Below, one piece after another: positions 53,281 to 62,386 of a DNA stretch of 64,000 bases. The stretch is from contig OX639965.1 of NCBI GenBank assembly GCA_951828235.1, positions 1 to 64,000 on the forward strand, given 5' to 3'. Position 1 is the stretch's first letter. Every line of letters starts with the position of its first letter. Source of the stretch: an uncultured Gammaproteobacteria bacterium (lineage in GTDB: Bacteria > Pseudomonadota > Gammaproteobacteria > Steroidobacterales > Foliamicaceae). The notes under the pieces are model-generated. The model was given only the letters and a program-made list of their open reading frames with translations, did no database searches and was not told the DNA's origin. A program made the position numbers and the translations under genes.

Positions 53281-54579
53281 ATGAAAAAAATGCTGGGGAT
53301 TTCCGCCGCGGCGCTGCTCGCGGCAGGCGCGATGGCCGCCGAAGGGCAGCCGAATACGCAAATGACGCCCGAGGATATCCAGGCCCGGGTGGACTGGGTC
53401 AACGAGGTGGAGGCGCAGGATTTTCATTTCTGGCGGCGCTGGCGTGACCAGCCCGACCAGACTGCTTTCCGCCAGCCCCAGACCTGGTACAACCCCATGA
53501 TCCTGGTGGATGGGGGCGTTTCGCAGCCGTTCTTGCCAAGCGCCGAACCGGGCGAGCCGGCCACCATCGACTCGGGGGCGATCGCCGCTGCTTCCGGCTA
53601 TGCGATGGAACGCGAAACGCAGGCCTTCATGATCTATCACAAGGGCAAGATCCGTCATGCCGAGTTCATGGAAGGATTTCACGAGAGTTCGCCGATCAGT
53701 TCCCATTCCTGGGTGAAGACCCTGCACGGAATCGTCGCCGGCTTTGCCCTGGCTGACGGCGACATCGAGAGCCTCGACGACCCGGTCGAAAACTACATCC
53801 AGGAATGGAAGGGCGATCCGCGCGGGCAGATCACGGTGCGCCAGGTGCTGCATAACACGACCGGCCTGGAGCTTCCGTTCGGCGAGCGCGGTCAGGGGCC
53901 GCAGCCGTACTCCAAAAGCATGCAGCTGGTGGAGGGGACCGACATTTACGGCACCGTGCTCTCGTTCGAGCTGGTAGACGAACCGGGCAAGACCTTTGCG
54001 CACAACAATCCCAATACACAGCTCGCCGGCATGATCATTCACCGGGCCACCGGCAGGAACTTCGCTCACTACCTGGGGGAGAAGCTCTGGCGGCCCATGG
54101 GCGCGCAGCGCGGCGCCATGCGCCTGGACGGCCTTGAGGGCAATGTCATCTCGTATTGCTGCTTTCTGTCGGCACCGGCGGACTGGATGCGGGTGGCCCA
54201 CTTGCTGATGAACGATGGGCGGCTGCCCGACGGCACGCAACTGCTTCCGGACGGCTGGGTGGATGAGATGCTCACCGGCTCGGAACCCAACCCGAACTAC
54301 GGTTTTCAGATCTGGACCGACACGGTCTTCATGGAGCGGCGCCCCTACTACCCGAGCATGCCCCCGAACTTCGCCAACTATCACTCGGAGCCCTTTGCCG
54401 TTGACGACCTGTTTTACCTGGACGGCGGGGGCAAGGTGCGGGTCTGGATCAGCCCCGGGCTGGACCTCATCGTGCTGCGGATGGGCTACCCGCCGCCCCG
54501 CGACAAGGGCTTCGACGAAGCCTTCATTCCCAATATGATCATTCGCGGGATTCTTCAGGTTGAACGGCCGCCTGAATGA
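53281..54579 (+). CDS. Exported serine hydrolase, paralogue 2
   Basis: A 432-residue exported hydrolase. ATG 53281 follows GGGAG and gives a signal peptide (KKMLGISAAALLAAGAMA). SxxK is S143-W-V-K146. At the second motif it reads FAHNNPNTQLAGMII, so His replaces the usual Tyr. The shared C-terminal block is NYHSEPFAVDDLFYLDGGGKVRVWISPG. An ATG at 53263 overlapping the upstream stop is possible but would displace the signal peptide. It is coupled to the DUF1801 gene by an ATGA overlap. Confidence 0.83.
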   Translation: MKKMLGISAAALLAAGAMAAEGQPNTQMTPEDIQARVDWVNEVEAQDFHFWRRWRDQPDQTAFRQPQTWYNPMILVDGGVSQPFLPSAEPGEPATIDSGAIAAASGYAMERETQAFMIYHKGKIRHAEFMEGFHESSPISSHSWVKTLHGIVAGFALADGDIESLDDPVENYIQEWKGDPRGQITVRQVLHNTTGLELPFGERGQGPQPYSKSMQLVEGTDIYGTVLSFELVDEPGKTFAHNNPNTQLAGMIIHRATGRNFAHYLGEKLWRPMGAQRGAMRLDGLEGNVISYCCFLSAPADWMRVAHLLMNDGRLPDGTQLLPDGWVDEMLTGSEPNPNYGFQIWTDTVFMERRPYYPSMPPNFANYHSEPFAVDDLFYLDGGGKVRVWISPGLDLIVLRMGYPPPRDKGFDEAFIPNMIIRGILQVERPPE

Positions 54580-55004
54580 CGAGAAGCCAGAACAAGACAC
54601 GTCAAACCAGCGCCAGCGTCGATGCGTTCCTGGCTGCCATCGAAAACGAGCGCCGGCGGGAAGACGCACGAAGGGTCAAGTCGATGATGGAGCGGATCAC
54701 CGGCTGGGAGCCGAAAATGTGGGGGCCGAGCATTGTCGGCTTTGGCGAATATCACTATCGGTACGACAGCGGCCGCGAAGGGGACTTTCTCGTCACCGGT
54801 TTCTCGCCGCGCAAGAAAGCGCTTACCATCTACATCATGCCGGGGTTCACGCGCTACGACGCGTTGATGGTGAGGCTGGGCAAGTTCAAGACCGGCAAAT
54901 CCTGTCTTTACATCAACAAACTCGACGACGTGGATCTTTCCATACTGGAAGAACTCATCGGGTCATCGGTGAAATACATGGTCGGGAAATACGGAGCGAC
55001 ATGA
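54576..55004 (+). CDS. DUF1801 domain protein
   Basis: A 142-residue protein of the YdhG-like DUF1801 family: VDAFLAAIENERRREDARRV, EPKMWGPSIVGFGEYHYRY, FSPRKKALTIYIMPGF and KSCLYINKLDDVDLSILEELI are the family landmarks. No enzymatic role is known for the family. It has no signal peptide, so it acts in the cytoplasm, unlike its exported neighbours. It starts by ATGA overlap with paralogue 2, and the cytochrome gene follows one base after its stop. Confidence 0.88.
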   Translation: MTRSQNKTRQTSASVDAFLAAIENERRREDARRVKSMMERITGWEPKMWGPSIVGFGEYHYRYDSGREGDFLVTGFSPRKKALTIYIMPGFTRYDALMVRLGKFKTGKSCLYINKLDDVDLSILEELIGSSVKYMVGKYGAT

Positions 55005-55005
55005 T

Positions 55006-55824
55006 ATGAAACGCGTCGCAGCGCTCATCGCCCTTGCCGCCATCGTCTGGCAGCTGCCGACTTCCCCCGCCGGGGCGCAGGAGCGTCTCACGCGCGAGAC
55101 GCTCGCCGGGGCCGACTACGTAAGAGGACGCCTCGCCTTTCAGCAACGCTGCAGCGCCTGCCACACGCTGGCCGAAGACGCCTTGCACCTGGCCGGGCCC
55201 AACCTGTGGCAGGTGATCGGCCGGACCGCCGGCTCGCGGGAGGAATTCAGCTATTCCGAAACGCTCAAGAAGGTTGAATTTGCCTGGACGCCGGACCGGG
55301 TGGACGACTGGCTCGCCAACCCCGACGGCTACCTGCCCGGCAACACCATGCTCATTCCCGAACCGGTACCCGACCGCGACCGCCTGGCCATGATCTCGTT
55401 CATGATGATGGAAACGGGCGGCGCGGACTGGCCACGTCCGGAAATCGACATTGCCGCCCTCGAAACGCCCAGGGGCCATTCGCCCGCCGAGCGCTTTCCG
55501 AGCTTCTGGAACCACCTGATGCACAACACCACCCACTACCGCTGGGTGGACGAGGAGCAGGAATTCGCCTTTGACGCCTATTTCAACAAGGACGGCTCGG
55601 TCAACTCCAGCATGGAAGGCGTGGACGGGTTCTGGCACATCGATGACCGCGACTTCTTCTGCTACGCCCTGCAGGGACTTCCCATAAGACCAAACTACTT
55701 CGTCCAGTGCTTCCCGGTCGCGGCCATGGCCATTCCGCGCTTTTCCGAGCAATTGTGGCAGTCGCCCATGTACGGCGGGGCGATTCTCTACGGCGGAATA
55801 CTGCCCGGGCGGCCCACGAAATAA
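55006..55824 (+). CDS. Exported c-type cytochrome with unknown C-terminal domain
   Basis: A 272-residue protein. The signal peptide ends near SPAGAQ. A class I cytochrome c domain covers ~30-135: heme motif C49-S-A-C52-H53, GPNLWQVIGRTAG, and the axial Met in LPGNTMLIP. Residues ~150-272 form a second domain I do not recognise (SFWNHLMHNTTHYRWVDEEQ; HIDDRDFFCYALQG), rich in aromatic residues and His. It lies between the serine hydrolases and may accept electrons from a periplasmic dehydrogenase, but none is encoded nearby. Confidence 0.82.
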   Translation: MKRVAALIALAAIVWQLPTSPAGAQERLTRETLAGADYVRGRLAFQQRCSACHTLAEDALHLAGPNLWQVIGRTAGSREEFSYSETLKKVEFAWTPDRVDDWLANPDGYLPGNTMLIPEPVPDRDRLAMISFMMMETGGADWPRPEIDIAALETPRGHSPAERFPSFWNHLMHNTTHYRWVDEEQEFAFDAYFNKDGSVNSSMEGVDGFWHIDDRDFFCYALQGLPIRPNYFVQCFPVAAMAIPRFSEQLWQSPMYGGAILYGGILPGRPTK

Positions 55825-55837
55825 TCAAGGAGACACC

Positions 55838-57124
55838 ATGCTCAAACGCATACTCAGAGGACTTGCCAAGACCGGCAAGTGGATTCTGATCGTCATCGCA
55901 GTGATCGGCATTCTGTTTTTTCTGCCTGCGCGGTTCGGCTGGTACGGCATCTACGCCAAGCGCTACGCCATCTCGCTGACCGGCAATCCCATGAGCCCCG
56001 CGCGCGCCTGGTACGACCCGCAGGAGCTTGTGGCCGGCGGCGACACGATCCCGCTGGAGGCCTGGCCGGAGGCGGATAACCCGATCGATCCCGCCGTCTA
56101 CCGGGAAGCGGCCACGTGGGCCGGGCAGCAGGACAGCGATTCGCTGGTGGTGCTCTACAAGGGGCGGCTGGCCCATGCCAGTTACTTCAACGACCAGACC
56201 GCGGAGTCCGAATTCAGCACCCATTCGCTGACCAAGGTCCTGACTTCGATAATGGTGGGCCACGCCATCGCCGACGGCCACATGGAGTCGGTCGATCAGC
56301 CGGCGGCGGATTTCCTCCCGGAATGGGACACGGACGAACGCCGCGCCATTACCGTCCGCGACCTTCTGAACATGGCCGGGGGCCTTGAGGAGACGTTCGC
56401 CTTCTATCCGGGCTCGGCGCGCCTGGCGCGGACCATGGGTACCGACATCGTCACCGCCAACCTGGACGTAGGCATCTACGCGCCGCCGGGAACGGCCTTC
56501 TCGCACGCCAATCCCAACAGCCAGGTGGCCGGAATCCTGGTGGAGCGCGCTACGGGCAAGCGCTTTGCCGACTACCTTTCGGAAAAGCTCTGGGCGCCGC
56601 TGGGGCTGCGCGATGGCTGGCTTCTTCTGGACCGGGAAGACGGCATGGTACATACCGACTGCTGCATGTGGACCGCGATCGAGGACTGGGCGCGGATCGG
56701 CCAGGCCCTGATGCAGAACGGCTGCTACGCGGGCCAACAGGTGATTCCGGAAGGCTGGGTGGATGAAATGACCAAGCCGTCGGCGGCCAACGAGAACTAC
56801 GGCATGCAGCTCTGGCTGGGGACCTCGCATGAGCCCCTGCGCAAGTACGATCCGGGTATCGAGTTCATGGGCAACCTGCACTCGGAGCCGTTCGTGGCCC
56901 GCGACGTCTTCTTCCTCGACGGCGCCGGCGACCAGCGGCTGTACATGATTCCTTCGCGGGAACTCGTGATTCTGCGCACCGGCAAGGACGGGCCGGAATG
57001 GGACGACGCCGTGCTGCCCAATCTGTTTACGGTGGCGGTGGACTCGTTCAGCGGCCAGTCACCGGACACCTGGCCGACGCGCGCCGACCTGAACGCCGCC
57101 TGCCTGAACTCCACCGCTACCTGA
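55838..57124 (+). CDS. Membrane-anchored serine hydrolase, paralogue 3
   Basis: A 428-residue hydrolase with an N-terminal anchor (KWILIVIAVIGILFFLPARFG). SxxK is S130-L-T-K133. The second motif reads FSHANPNSQVAGILV, with His in place of Tyr as in paralogue 2. The C-terminal block is NLHSEPFVARDVFFLDGAGDQRLYMIP. AAGGAG precedes ATG 55838. Paralogues 1, 2 and 3 share overall domain order, a DCC/YCC motif (RSYCCLD, ISYCCFL, HTDCCMW) and the HSEPF block, so they arose by duplication. Confidence 0.85.
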   Translation: MLKRILRGLAKTGKWILIVIAVIGILFFLPARFGWYGIYAKRYAISLTGNPMSPARAWYDPQELVAGGDTIPLEAWPEADNPIDPAVYREAATWAGQQDSDSLVVLYKGRLAHASYFNDQTAESEFSTHSLTKVLTSIMVGHAIADGHMESVDQPAADFLPEWDTDERRAITVRDLLNMAGGLEETFAFYPGSARLARTMGTDIVTANLDVGIYAPPGTAFSHANPNSQVAGILVERATGKRFADYLSEKLWAPLGLRDGWLLLDREDGMVHTDCCMWTAIEDWARIGQALMQNGCYAGQQVIPEGWVDEMTKPSAANENYGMQLWLGTSHEPLRKYDPGIEFMGNLHSEPFVARDVFFLDGAGDQRLYMIPSRELVILRTGKDGPEWDDAVLPNLFTVAVDSFSGQSPDTWPTRADLNAACLNSTAT

Positions 57125-57157
57125 GCGGCTCACTTCAACGTAGCGGCTCTGATCAAA

Positions 57158-57406
57158 GTGGCTGAGACTGCGAGGCAGGCCGGCGTTTCGCCACGCGCCT
57201 ACGACGCGCTTCCCGCGTCGATGCGAGATGACGTACACACCCTGCGGTCTCTGCTGGGAAAAGTAATCGCCGAGGACCGCAGCGCAGAATTCGTGGACCG
57301 GATCGAAGAGATTCGGGCTCTTGCCAAACGCGCGCGAAGAACACCTGAAACGGCTGATTGCGGAAATCCAGCACACCGACGAGGTTCGCCAACGGCGTCC
57401 TTCGCC
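57158..57406 (+). pseudogene. Possible relic of a phosphoenolpyruvate carboxylase N-terminus
   Basis: The 373-bp gap before the sugar regulator encodes, from a GTG at 57158, MRDDVHTLRSLLGKVI then FVDRIEEIRALAKRAR. This resembles the first helices of PEP carboxylase (LRxLVxxLGxxLGEVI...VExIRxLAKxAR). Near 57330-57345 the likely homology moves to another frame (REEHLKRLIAEIQHTDEV), implying a frameshift, and the rest of the gene is missing. The second frame stays open into the regulator gene. The resemblance is by eye over ~60 residues, so the identification is tentative. Confidence 0.4.
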
Positions 57407-57444
57407 GCTGGACGAGGCAAAGTGGGGGTTCGGCACGTCAGTTG

Positions 57445-57471
57445 TGAAAGCAAACGAAAACGATTACGATT
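57445..57471 (+). promoter_or_regulatory. Candidate AgaR operator upstream of the regulator gene
   Basis: Phased direct repeats GAAAG-CAAACGAAAACGATTACGATT, with CGAAA/CGATT units about every 6 bases, lie 27 bp before the regulator start. DeoR-family AgaR operators are built from repeated A-rich CGAAA-type units. This would give autoregulation. Confidence 0.5.
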
Positions 57472-57497
57472 CCGCAACTCCGCCTCGAGAATTATCG

Positions 57498-58277
57498 ATG
57501 CTAACCCTGATCGAACGACGCAGCGAAATTGTCCGGCTGACAGAGACAAGGGGCAAAGTTAATGTCGGGGAGTTGGTCAGGCAACTCCAAGTCTCAGCCG
57601 TTACGATTCGCAACGATCTCAACGCGTTAAGCAAAAAAGGGCTGGTAGTGCGTTCCCGGGGCGGGGCGATAGCAAGCACCCGGCTGGCACGTGAACTGTC
57701 CGTCCAGGAAAAGTACAAGGAAAACCTGCCCATCAAGCGGCGCCTCGGGAAAGCCGTAGCCGACCTTATCGACGAGGAGGTGCGGAGCATCCTGTTCGAC
57801 TCCGGCACCACGACCGAAGAAGTAGCGCTGTGTCTTGTCGGGCGCTCCAACCTTACTGTGATGACCAACGGGCTCAACGTCGCGTCCGCACTGGCGAGCG
57901 CTGAGGGCATCGATCTACTGGTGACAGGCGGTATGCTGCGAAAGAAATCCATGTCGTTCTATGGAAGGCAGGCCGAAGAAAGCCTCCGTTTTTTTCATTT
58001 TGACCGCCTGATTCTCGGGACTGACGGCATTGACACGAAAGTGGGAGTTACGACGCACTTTGAGCCCGAGGCCAGCTTGAATCGTGTGATGCGAAGCGTA
58101 GCCACTCAAGTCATACTGGTAGCGGACTCCTCCAAATTCGGCAAACGCGGGCCGCACGTCATATGCCGGCATACCGACATCGACATGCTTGTGACGGATA
58201 ACGGCATCGCCGCGGACACCTTAAAGACGCTGCTTGATGCCGGCGTAGATGTACGCGTAGTCAGTGACCCACCGTAA
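57498..58277 (+). CDS. agaR: DeoR family regulator of amino-sugar catabolism (AgaR-like)
   Basis: A 259-residue DeoR-type repressor. The N-terminal HTH is TLIERRSEIVRLTETRGKVNVGELVRQLQVSAVTIRNDL followed by GLVVRSRGGAI. The sugar-phosphate effector domain has ILFDSGTTTEEVALCL, MTNGLNVASAL, VTGGMLRKKSMSFYG and LVADSSKFGKRG. ATG 57498 is the family start; the frame stays open upstream only by chance or through the relic. It heads the amino-sugar locus and probably responds to a phosphorylated amino sugar. Confidence 0.87.
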   Translation: MLTLIERRSEIVRLTETRGKVNVGELVRQLQVSAVTIRNDLNALSKKGLVVRSRGGAIASTRLARELSVQEKYKENLPIKRRLGKAVADLIDEEVRSILFDSGTTTEEVALCLVGRSNLTVMTNGLNVASALASAEGIDLLVTGGMLRKKSMSFYGRQAEESLRFFHFDRLILGTDGIDTKVGVTTHFEPEASLNRVMRSVATQVILVADSSKFGKRGPHVICRHTDIDMLVTDNGIAADTLKTLLDAGVDVRVVSDPP

Positions 58278-58303
58278 GCGGAGCGGCCGCCGCGGCGATT
58301 TTC

Positions 58304-58352
58304 CTTTCGCAAGTTTATGATTTGCCGTTAACGAAAGGTTGTAAAATATAAA
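58304..58352 (+). promoter_or_regulatory. Candidate AgaR half-sites and promoter before the transporter
   Basis: CTTTCG (58304-58309) and CGAAAG (58332-58337) form an inverted pair in an AT-rich stretch, followed by TATAAA (58347-58352) as a possible -10. A -35 is not clear (TTGCCG 58322-58327 is 19 bp away). It lies in the 230-bp gap between agaR and the transporter gene and is a plausible control point for the catabolic genes. Confidence 0.4.
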
Positions 58353-58507
58353 TCTTTGGTGTTATGCTTCCGGTTAGTTGTGCAGGACGAACTGAAGCAG
58401 TCCCTCTGACCGGCTGACAGGCGCAATTCGGAGGATTCGGGAGCCCGGCTTCGGGACACTCCCGCAAGACCCGGCGGCACATTGCCAACCACCAGCCAGG
58501 CTGATTC

Positions 58508-59830
58508 ATGACACTGGGCAGCAGGAACAGAACCAACACGGTGGCCATGCTGATCATCGGTGGCCTTTTTTTCATATTCGGATTCGTTACCTGGCTGAAT
58601 GGTGCTCTGATCCCATTCCTTGCGATTGCGTGCGAGTTGAGTCACATGCAGGCGTATCTCGTTACTCTCTCCTTTTACATCGCCTACACTGTCATGGCTT
58701 TGCCGATGTCCCTGGTGTTGCGCCGAACCGGGTATAAAAGCGGTTTGGCCCTCGGCTTCCTGCTGATGGTCGCCGGGGCGCTGGTTTTTGTTCCCGCCGC
58801 CCTGCTACGCACTTACAGCCTGTTCCTCGCCGGCCTGTTCGTGCTGGGCACCGGCCTGGCTATTCTCCAGACTGCCGCCAACCCCTACGTAGTGCTGATC
58901 GGCCCGGCTCGAACCGCGGCGGTCCGAATCAGCCTCATGGGTTTACTCAACAAGGGCGCGGGGATTATCGCTCCCTTGGCGTTTACCGCCCTGGTGCTGA
59001 CTGATGTGTCCCGGTTCGACGAAGCGCTCCTGAATTCACTTTCACCCGCAGAAAAACTGCTCCAACTTCGTGAACTTTCGGCTCGGCTCATTGAGCCTTA
59101 CCTCATCATGGCCGGGATTCTGCTGTTGCTGGCAGCCTATATCAGGTTCTCTCCGTTGCCTGTTCCCGAATTTCCCGATGAGGGCAGATCCGGCGGGCAG
59201 CGGCGCAGTATTTTGCGTTACCCCAACTTGGTTCTCGGCGTAGTCGCACTCTTCTTCTATATGGGAGCAGAGGTAGTGGCCGGCGATACGATCGGCCTCT
59301 TTGGCCGCGATCTGGGCGTCTCGCACTTCGGTCAGCTTACCGCATACACGATGGCGTTCATGATGCTCGGCTACCTGCTGGGCATCATCGTTATCCCGCG
59401 CTGGATAACCCAGGAAAAAGCACTGTCGGCATCGGCGGGCTTAGGTATCTTGATGTCCGTCCTGGCGCTGACCGGGAACCTGGATTCGGATCGGGTCTGG
59501 TCGGTCACGCTCGCGTGGACGGGATTCGGGGCCATTCCCGACGCTGTCCTGTTTGTTGCGCTGTTCGGTTTGGCCAACGCGCTTATGTGGCCGGCCATCT
59601 GGCCGATGGCTTTGCGTGGCTTGGACAAGAACGACACCGGAACAGGTTCGGCGTTGCTCATCATGGCCATTGCCGGAGGAGCCATCATGCCGATCGTGTT
59701 CGGGTGGATTGCCGATTCTTCCACAGACCCCCGCGCCGGTTACGGAATCATGATTCCCTGTTACCTTTTCGTTCTCTATTACTCGGTGGCGGGACACAAA
59801 CTTGACCGCTGGCCATCACGAACACGCTGA
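58508..59830 (+). CDS. agaP: MFS amino-sugar transporter (NagP/FucP-like)
   Basis: A 440-residue, 12-helix permease of the FucP/NagP branch of the major facilitator superfamily. The family start is MLIIGGLFFIFGFVTWLNGALIPFL. LQTAANPYVVLIG and the second-half FFYMGAEVVAGDTIGLFGRDLG, plus LANALMWPAIWPMAL, are family motifs. It would import N-acetylgalactosamine or N-acetylglucosamine across the inner membrane by proton symport. The gene context (AgaZ, AgaS) favours GalNAc. The symbol is assigned by analogy with the Shewanella pathway. Confidence 0.8.
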   Translation: MTLGSRNRTNTVAMLIIGGLFFIFGFVTWLNGALIPFLAIACELSHMQAYLVTLSFYIAYTVMALPMSLVLRRTGYKSGLALGFLLMVAGALVFVPAALLRTYSLFLAGLFVLGTGLAILQTAANPYVVLIGPARTAAVRISLMGLLNKGAGIIAPLAFTALVLTDVSRFDEALLNSLSPAEKLLQLRELSARLIEPYLIMAGILLLLAAYIRFSPLPVPEFPDEGRSGGQRRSILRYPNLVLGVVALFFYMGAEVVAGDTIGLFGRDLGVSHFGQLTAYTMAFMMLGYLLGIIVIPRWITQEKALSASAGLGILMSVLALTGNLDSDRVWSVTLAWTGFGAIPDAVLFVALFGLANALMWPAIWPMALRGLDKNDTGTGSALLIMAIAGGAIMPIVFGWIADSSTDPRAGYGIMIPCYLFVLYYSVAGHKLDRWPSRTR

Positions 59831-59842
59831 GGGAAACGCTTG

Positions 59843-61144
59843 ATGGCCGCCGAGGATACCTTGAACGAGGTTCTGGATATTCTGACAGAAAATCAGCGCG
59901 GGCGCCCCGTGGGTATCTACTCCGTGTGCACTGCCCATCCCCTGGCGCTGGAAGCGGCCATGATCCAGGCAAAAAGGGATCAAAGACCGCTGGTAGTCGA
60001 GGCAACCGCCAACCAAGTCAACCAGTTCGGTGGGTACACAGGGATGCGCCCGGATGATTTCCTGCCGTTCATTGCCCGGATTGCCGATCACGCAGGACTC
60101 TCGCTCGACCGGATCGTGCTGGGCGGAGATCACCTGGGACCGGTATGCTGGACCCGCGACAAGTCGGACGCGGCAATGGCCAAAGCGCGCGACCTGGTGA
60201 TGAGATACGTGGACGCGGGCTTTCTGAAGATCCATCTCGATACCAGCATGGCCTGCGCAGACGACACCGAACACCCGGGCGACGCAATAGTGGCCGAGCG
60301 CGCGGCGGAACTCTGCGAAGCGGCCGAACGGGCCGCGGACGCCCGCCGAATGAGCGCACGGCCGGTTTACGTAATAGGCACCGAAGTGCCCGCGCCGGGA
60401 GGGGCCAGGGACCCCGTCGAAAAGATTGCGGTTACTACGCCGGACCGTGCGAAGCGGACCATCGACGTACACCGGACGGCGTTTGCCGACCGTGGCCTTT
60501 CCGGCGTGTGGCCACGGGTAATCGGACTTGTCGTACAACCGGGTGTGGAATTCAACCACTCCTCGGTTCACGCTTACGATCCCGGCAGCGCGGGGAAACT
60601 CAGCCAGGCGTTGAATGATCTGCCGGGGCTCGTCTATGAAGCGCATTCAACGGACTATCAGCGTCCGGAATCCTATCGCGCGATGCTCCGCGATCACTTT
60701 GCGATTCTGAAAGTGGGCCCGCAACTTACATTTGCGGTCCGCGAAGCACTGTTCGCGCTAAGCGCGATCGAAGCGGAACTGCTCGGTGAAAGCGCATCGT
60801 CCGGACTGCGCGCCGTATGCGAGCAGGCCATGCGACATAGCCCGGCGCAGTGGATGAGTCACTATCCGCAACAGGAGCCTCAAGCCAGATGGTACCGGCG
60901 ATACAGTTACAGTGATCGTATCCGATACTACTGGAATTGCCCGGAAGTTTCCGAGGCGGTCAAGCAATTGTTCAGCAATCTTTCAGGTACTCGCATTCCC
61001 TTGCCATTGCTGAGCCAGTACCTGCCTTTCCAGTACCAGGCCGTGCGTCGCGGAGAACTGGCCCCGGCGCCTCGCGACCTCGTCATTTACCAGGCGTTGC
61101 AGGTCGCGTCCAGATATTCGAACGCATGCCGGGGCATCGCGTAG
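59843..61144 (+). CDS. agaZ: Tagatose-1,6-bisphosphate aldolase subunit AgaZ/KbaZ/GatZ
   Basis: A 433-residue member of the GatZ/KbaZ/AgaZ family: GIYSVCTAHPLALEAAMIQAK, VEATANQVNQFGGYTGMRPDDF, LGGDHLGPVCW, HLDTSMAC, FEAHSTDYQ (here VYEAHSTDYQ), AILKVGPQLTFAVREALFAL are family landmarks. These proteins support or catalyse tagatose-bisphosphate aldolase activity, the last step of GalNAc breakdown to triose phosphates. ATG 59843 is used; a TTG lies one codon before. No separate class II aldolase (KbaY/AgaY) is seen in the window. Confidence 0.9.
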   Translation: MAAEDTLNEVLDILTENQRGRPVGIYSVCTAHPLALEAAMIQAKRDQRPLVVEATANQVNQFGGYTGMRPDDFLPFIARIADHAGLSLDRIVLGGDHLGPVCWTRDKSDAAMAKARDLVMRYVDAGFLKIHLDTSMACADDTEHPGDAIVAERAAELCEAAERAADARRMSARPVYVIGTEVPAPGGARDPVEKIAVTTPDRAKRTIDVHRTAFADRGLSGVWPRVIGLVVQPGVEFNHSSVHAYDPGSAGKLSQALNDLPGLVYEAHSTDYQRPESYRAMLRDHFAILKVGPQLTFAVREALFALSAIEAELLGESASSGLRAVCEQAMRHSPAQWMSHYPQQEPQARWYRRYSYSDRIRYYWNCPEVSEAVKQLFSNLSGTRIPLPLLSQYLPFQYQAVRRGELAPAPRDLVIYQALQVASRYSNACRGIA

Positions 61145-61190
61145 TGGACTCAGGTTTACGACTCCCGCCATTCGGCGGCCGGGCACGGGG

Positions 61191-62384
61191 ATGAGCGCAG
61201 GCGTGGACCGATACCTGGGGCTTGAGAGCAGCCTGCTCATGAACAGGAGCAGCCTTTGGACGGCGCGCGAAATCTGCCAGCAGCCGCGCGTCTGGCGTGA
61301 GGCGCACGCCCGGATCATCGAATCACGGCAGACAATTGATGATTGGCTGGCGCCCAGGCTCGCGGCGCCCAATCTGCGGATTCTTTTGTGCGGGGCGGGA
61401 ACTTCCGCCTACATCGGTGACACGGTTGCAGCCTGGCTGCGGAAACAACGCCGTAATTCGACGGGCCGCCAGATTGCGTCCGTAAGCACCACGGACCTGG
61501 CCGCCGACCCGGCTCAATATCTGCTGGATGACATCCCGACACTCATGATCTCGTTCGCACGCTCCGGCGACAGCCCGGAAAGCGTGGCGTGCATCGAGCT
61601 TGCGAACCAACTGCTGTCCCACTGTCATCACCTGATACTGACCTGTAACCCGGAGGGCCGCCTGGCGGCATGCGCGCGAGAACACAGGAACATGCTGTGC
61701 CTGACGATGCCCGAGGAAACCAACGACCGTAGTTTCGCCATGACGAGCAGCTATACAGCAATGCTGGTGTCGTGCCTGAGCATTTTCACGCCGAATCGGA
61801 GTCAATTGGAGCGGGTAGCCCACTGGACCGAAGAGCTGCTTGACAGCGGCGCCGCAGGCGTCGCGAGCCTGGCGCAGCGTGATTTTCGCCGCCTCGCAGT
61901 GCTGGGCGCCGGCTGCCTGTTGGGCGCCGCCAAAGAAGCGGCGCTGAAGTGCCTGGAGTTGACCGCGGGCGGCGTGGTCGCGATTTATGACTCGCCACTG
62001 GGGTTTCGGCACGGACCGAAAATCATCATTGACGATTCCACCCTTGTCGTTCACCTGAAGTCCGGTGACCGGCACACGTCATTGTACGACGAGGATCTTC
62101 TCGCTGAACTGCGCAGGGACGGCCGTTGCGCGGCAATAGTGGAATTGAGCCCGACTGCGCTGGCGGGGCAAACGCGGCCACAGGAAACGGGCGCGTCCCC
62201 CCTGGACGACGTTTGGCTGTCCCTGGTCTATTCGGTCTATTGCCAGATGCTCGCGTTCCACAAAGCCATGGCGCTGGGCGTTGCGGCGGACAGCCCCTGT
62301 CCATCCGGAGAAGTCAATAGAGTGGTTAACGGGGTCAGGATATATCCCTTCAAGCGGCCGGACGAATTTGAGGTGGGCGTCTGA
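61191..62384 (+). CDS. agaS: SIS-domain galactosamine-6-phosphate deaminase/isomerase (AgaS)
   Basis: A 397-residue double-SIS protein: ILLCGAGTSAYIGDTVAAWL, MISFARSGDSPESVACIELA (phosphate site), AVLGAGCLLGAAKEAALKCLELTAG and SPLGFRHGPKIIID (catalytic Glu/His region). AgaS deaminates galactosamine-6-phosphate to tagatose-6-phosphate. There is no glutaminase domain, which separates it from GlmS. It follows agaZ by 46 bp and precedes the kinase by 2 bp. GGGG before ATG 61191 is a modest ribosome site. Confidence 0.9.
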   Translation: MSAGVDRYLGLESSLLMNRSSLWTAREICQQPRVWREAHARIIESRQTIDDWLAPRLAAPNLRILLCGAGTSAYIGDTVAAWLRKQRRNSTGRQIASVSTTDLAADPAQYLLDDIPTLMISFARSGDSPESVACIELANQLLSHCHHLILTCNPEGRLAACAREHRNMLCLTMPEETNDRSFAMTSSYTAMLVSCLSIFTPNRSQLERVAHWTEELLDSGAAGVASLAQRDFRRLAVLGAGCLLGAAKEAALKCLELTAGGVVAIYDSPLGFRHGPKIIIDDSTLVVHLKSGDRHTSLYDEDLLAELRRDGRCAAIVELSPTALAGQTRPQETGASPLDDVWLSLVYSVYCQMLAFHKAMALGVAADSPCPSGEVNRVVNGVRIYPFKRPDEFEVGV

Positions 62385-62386
62385 CA

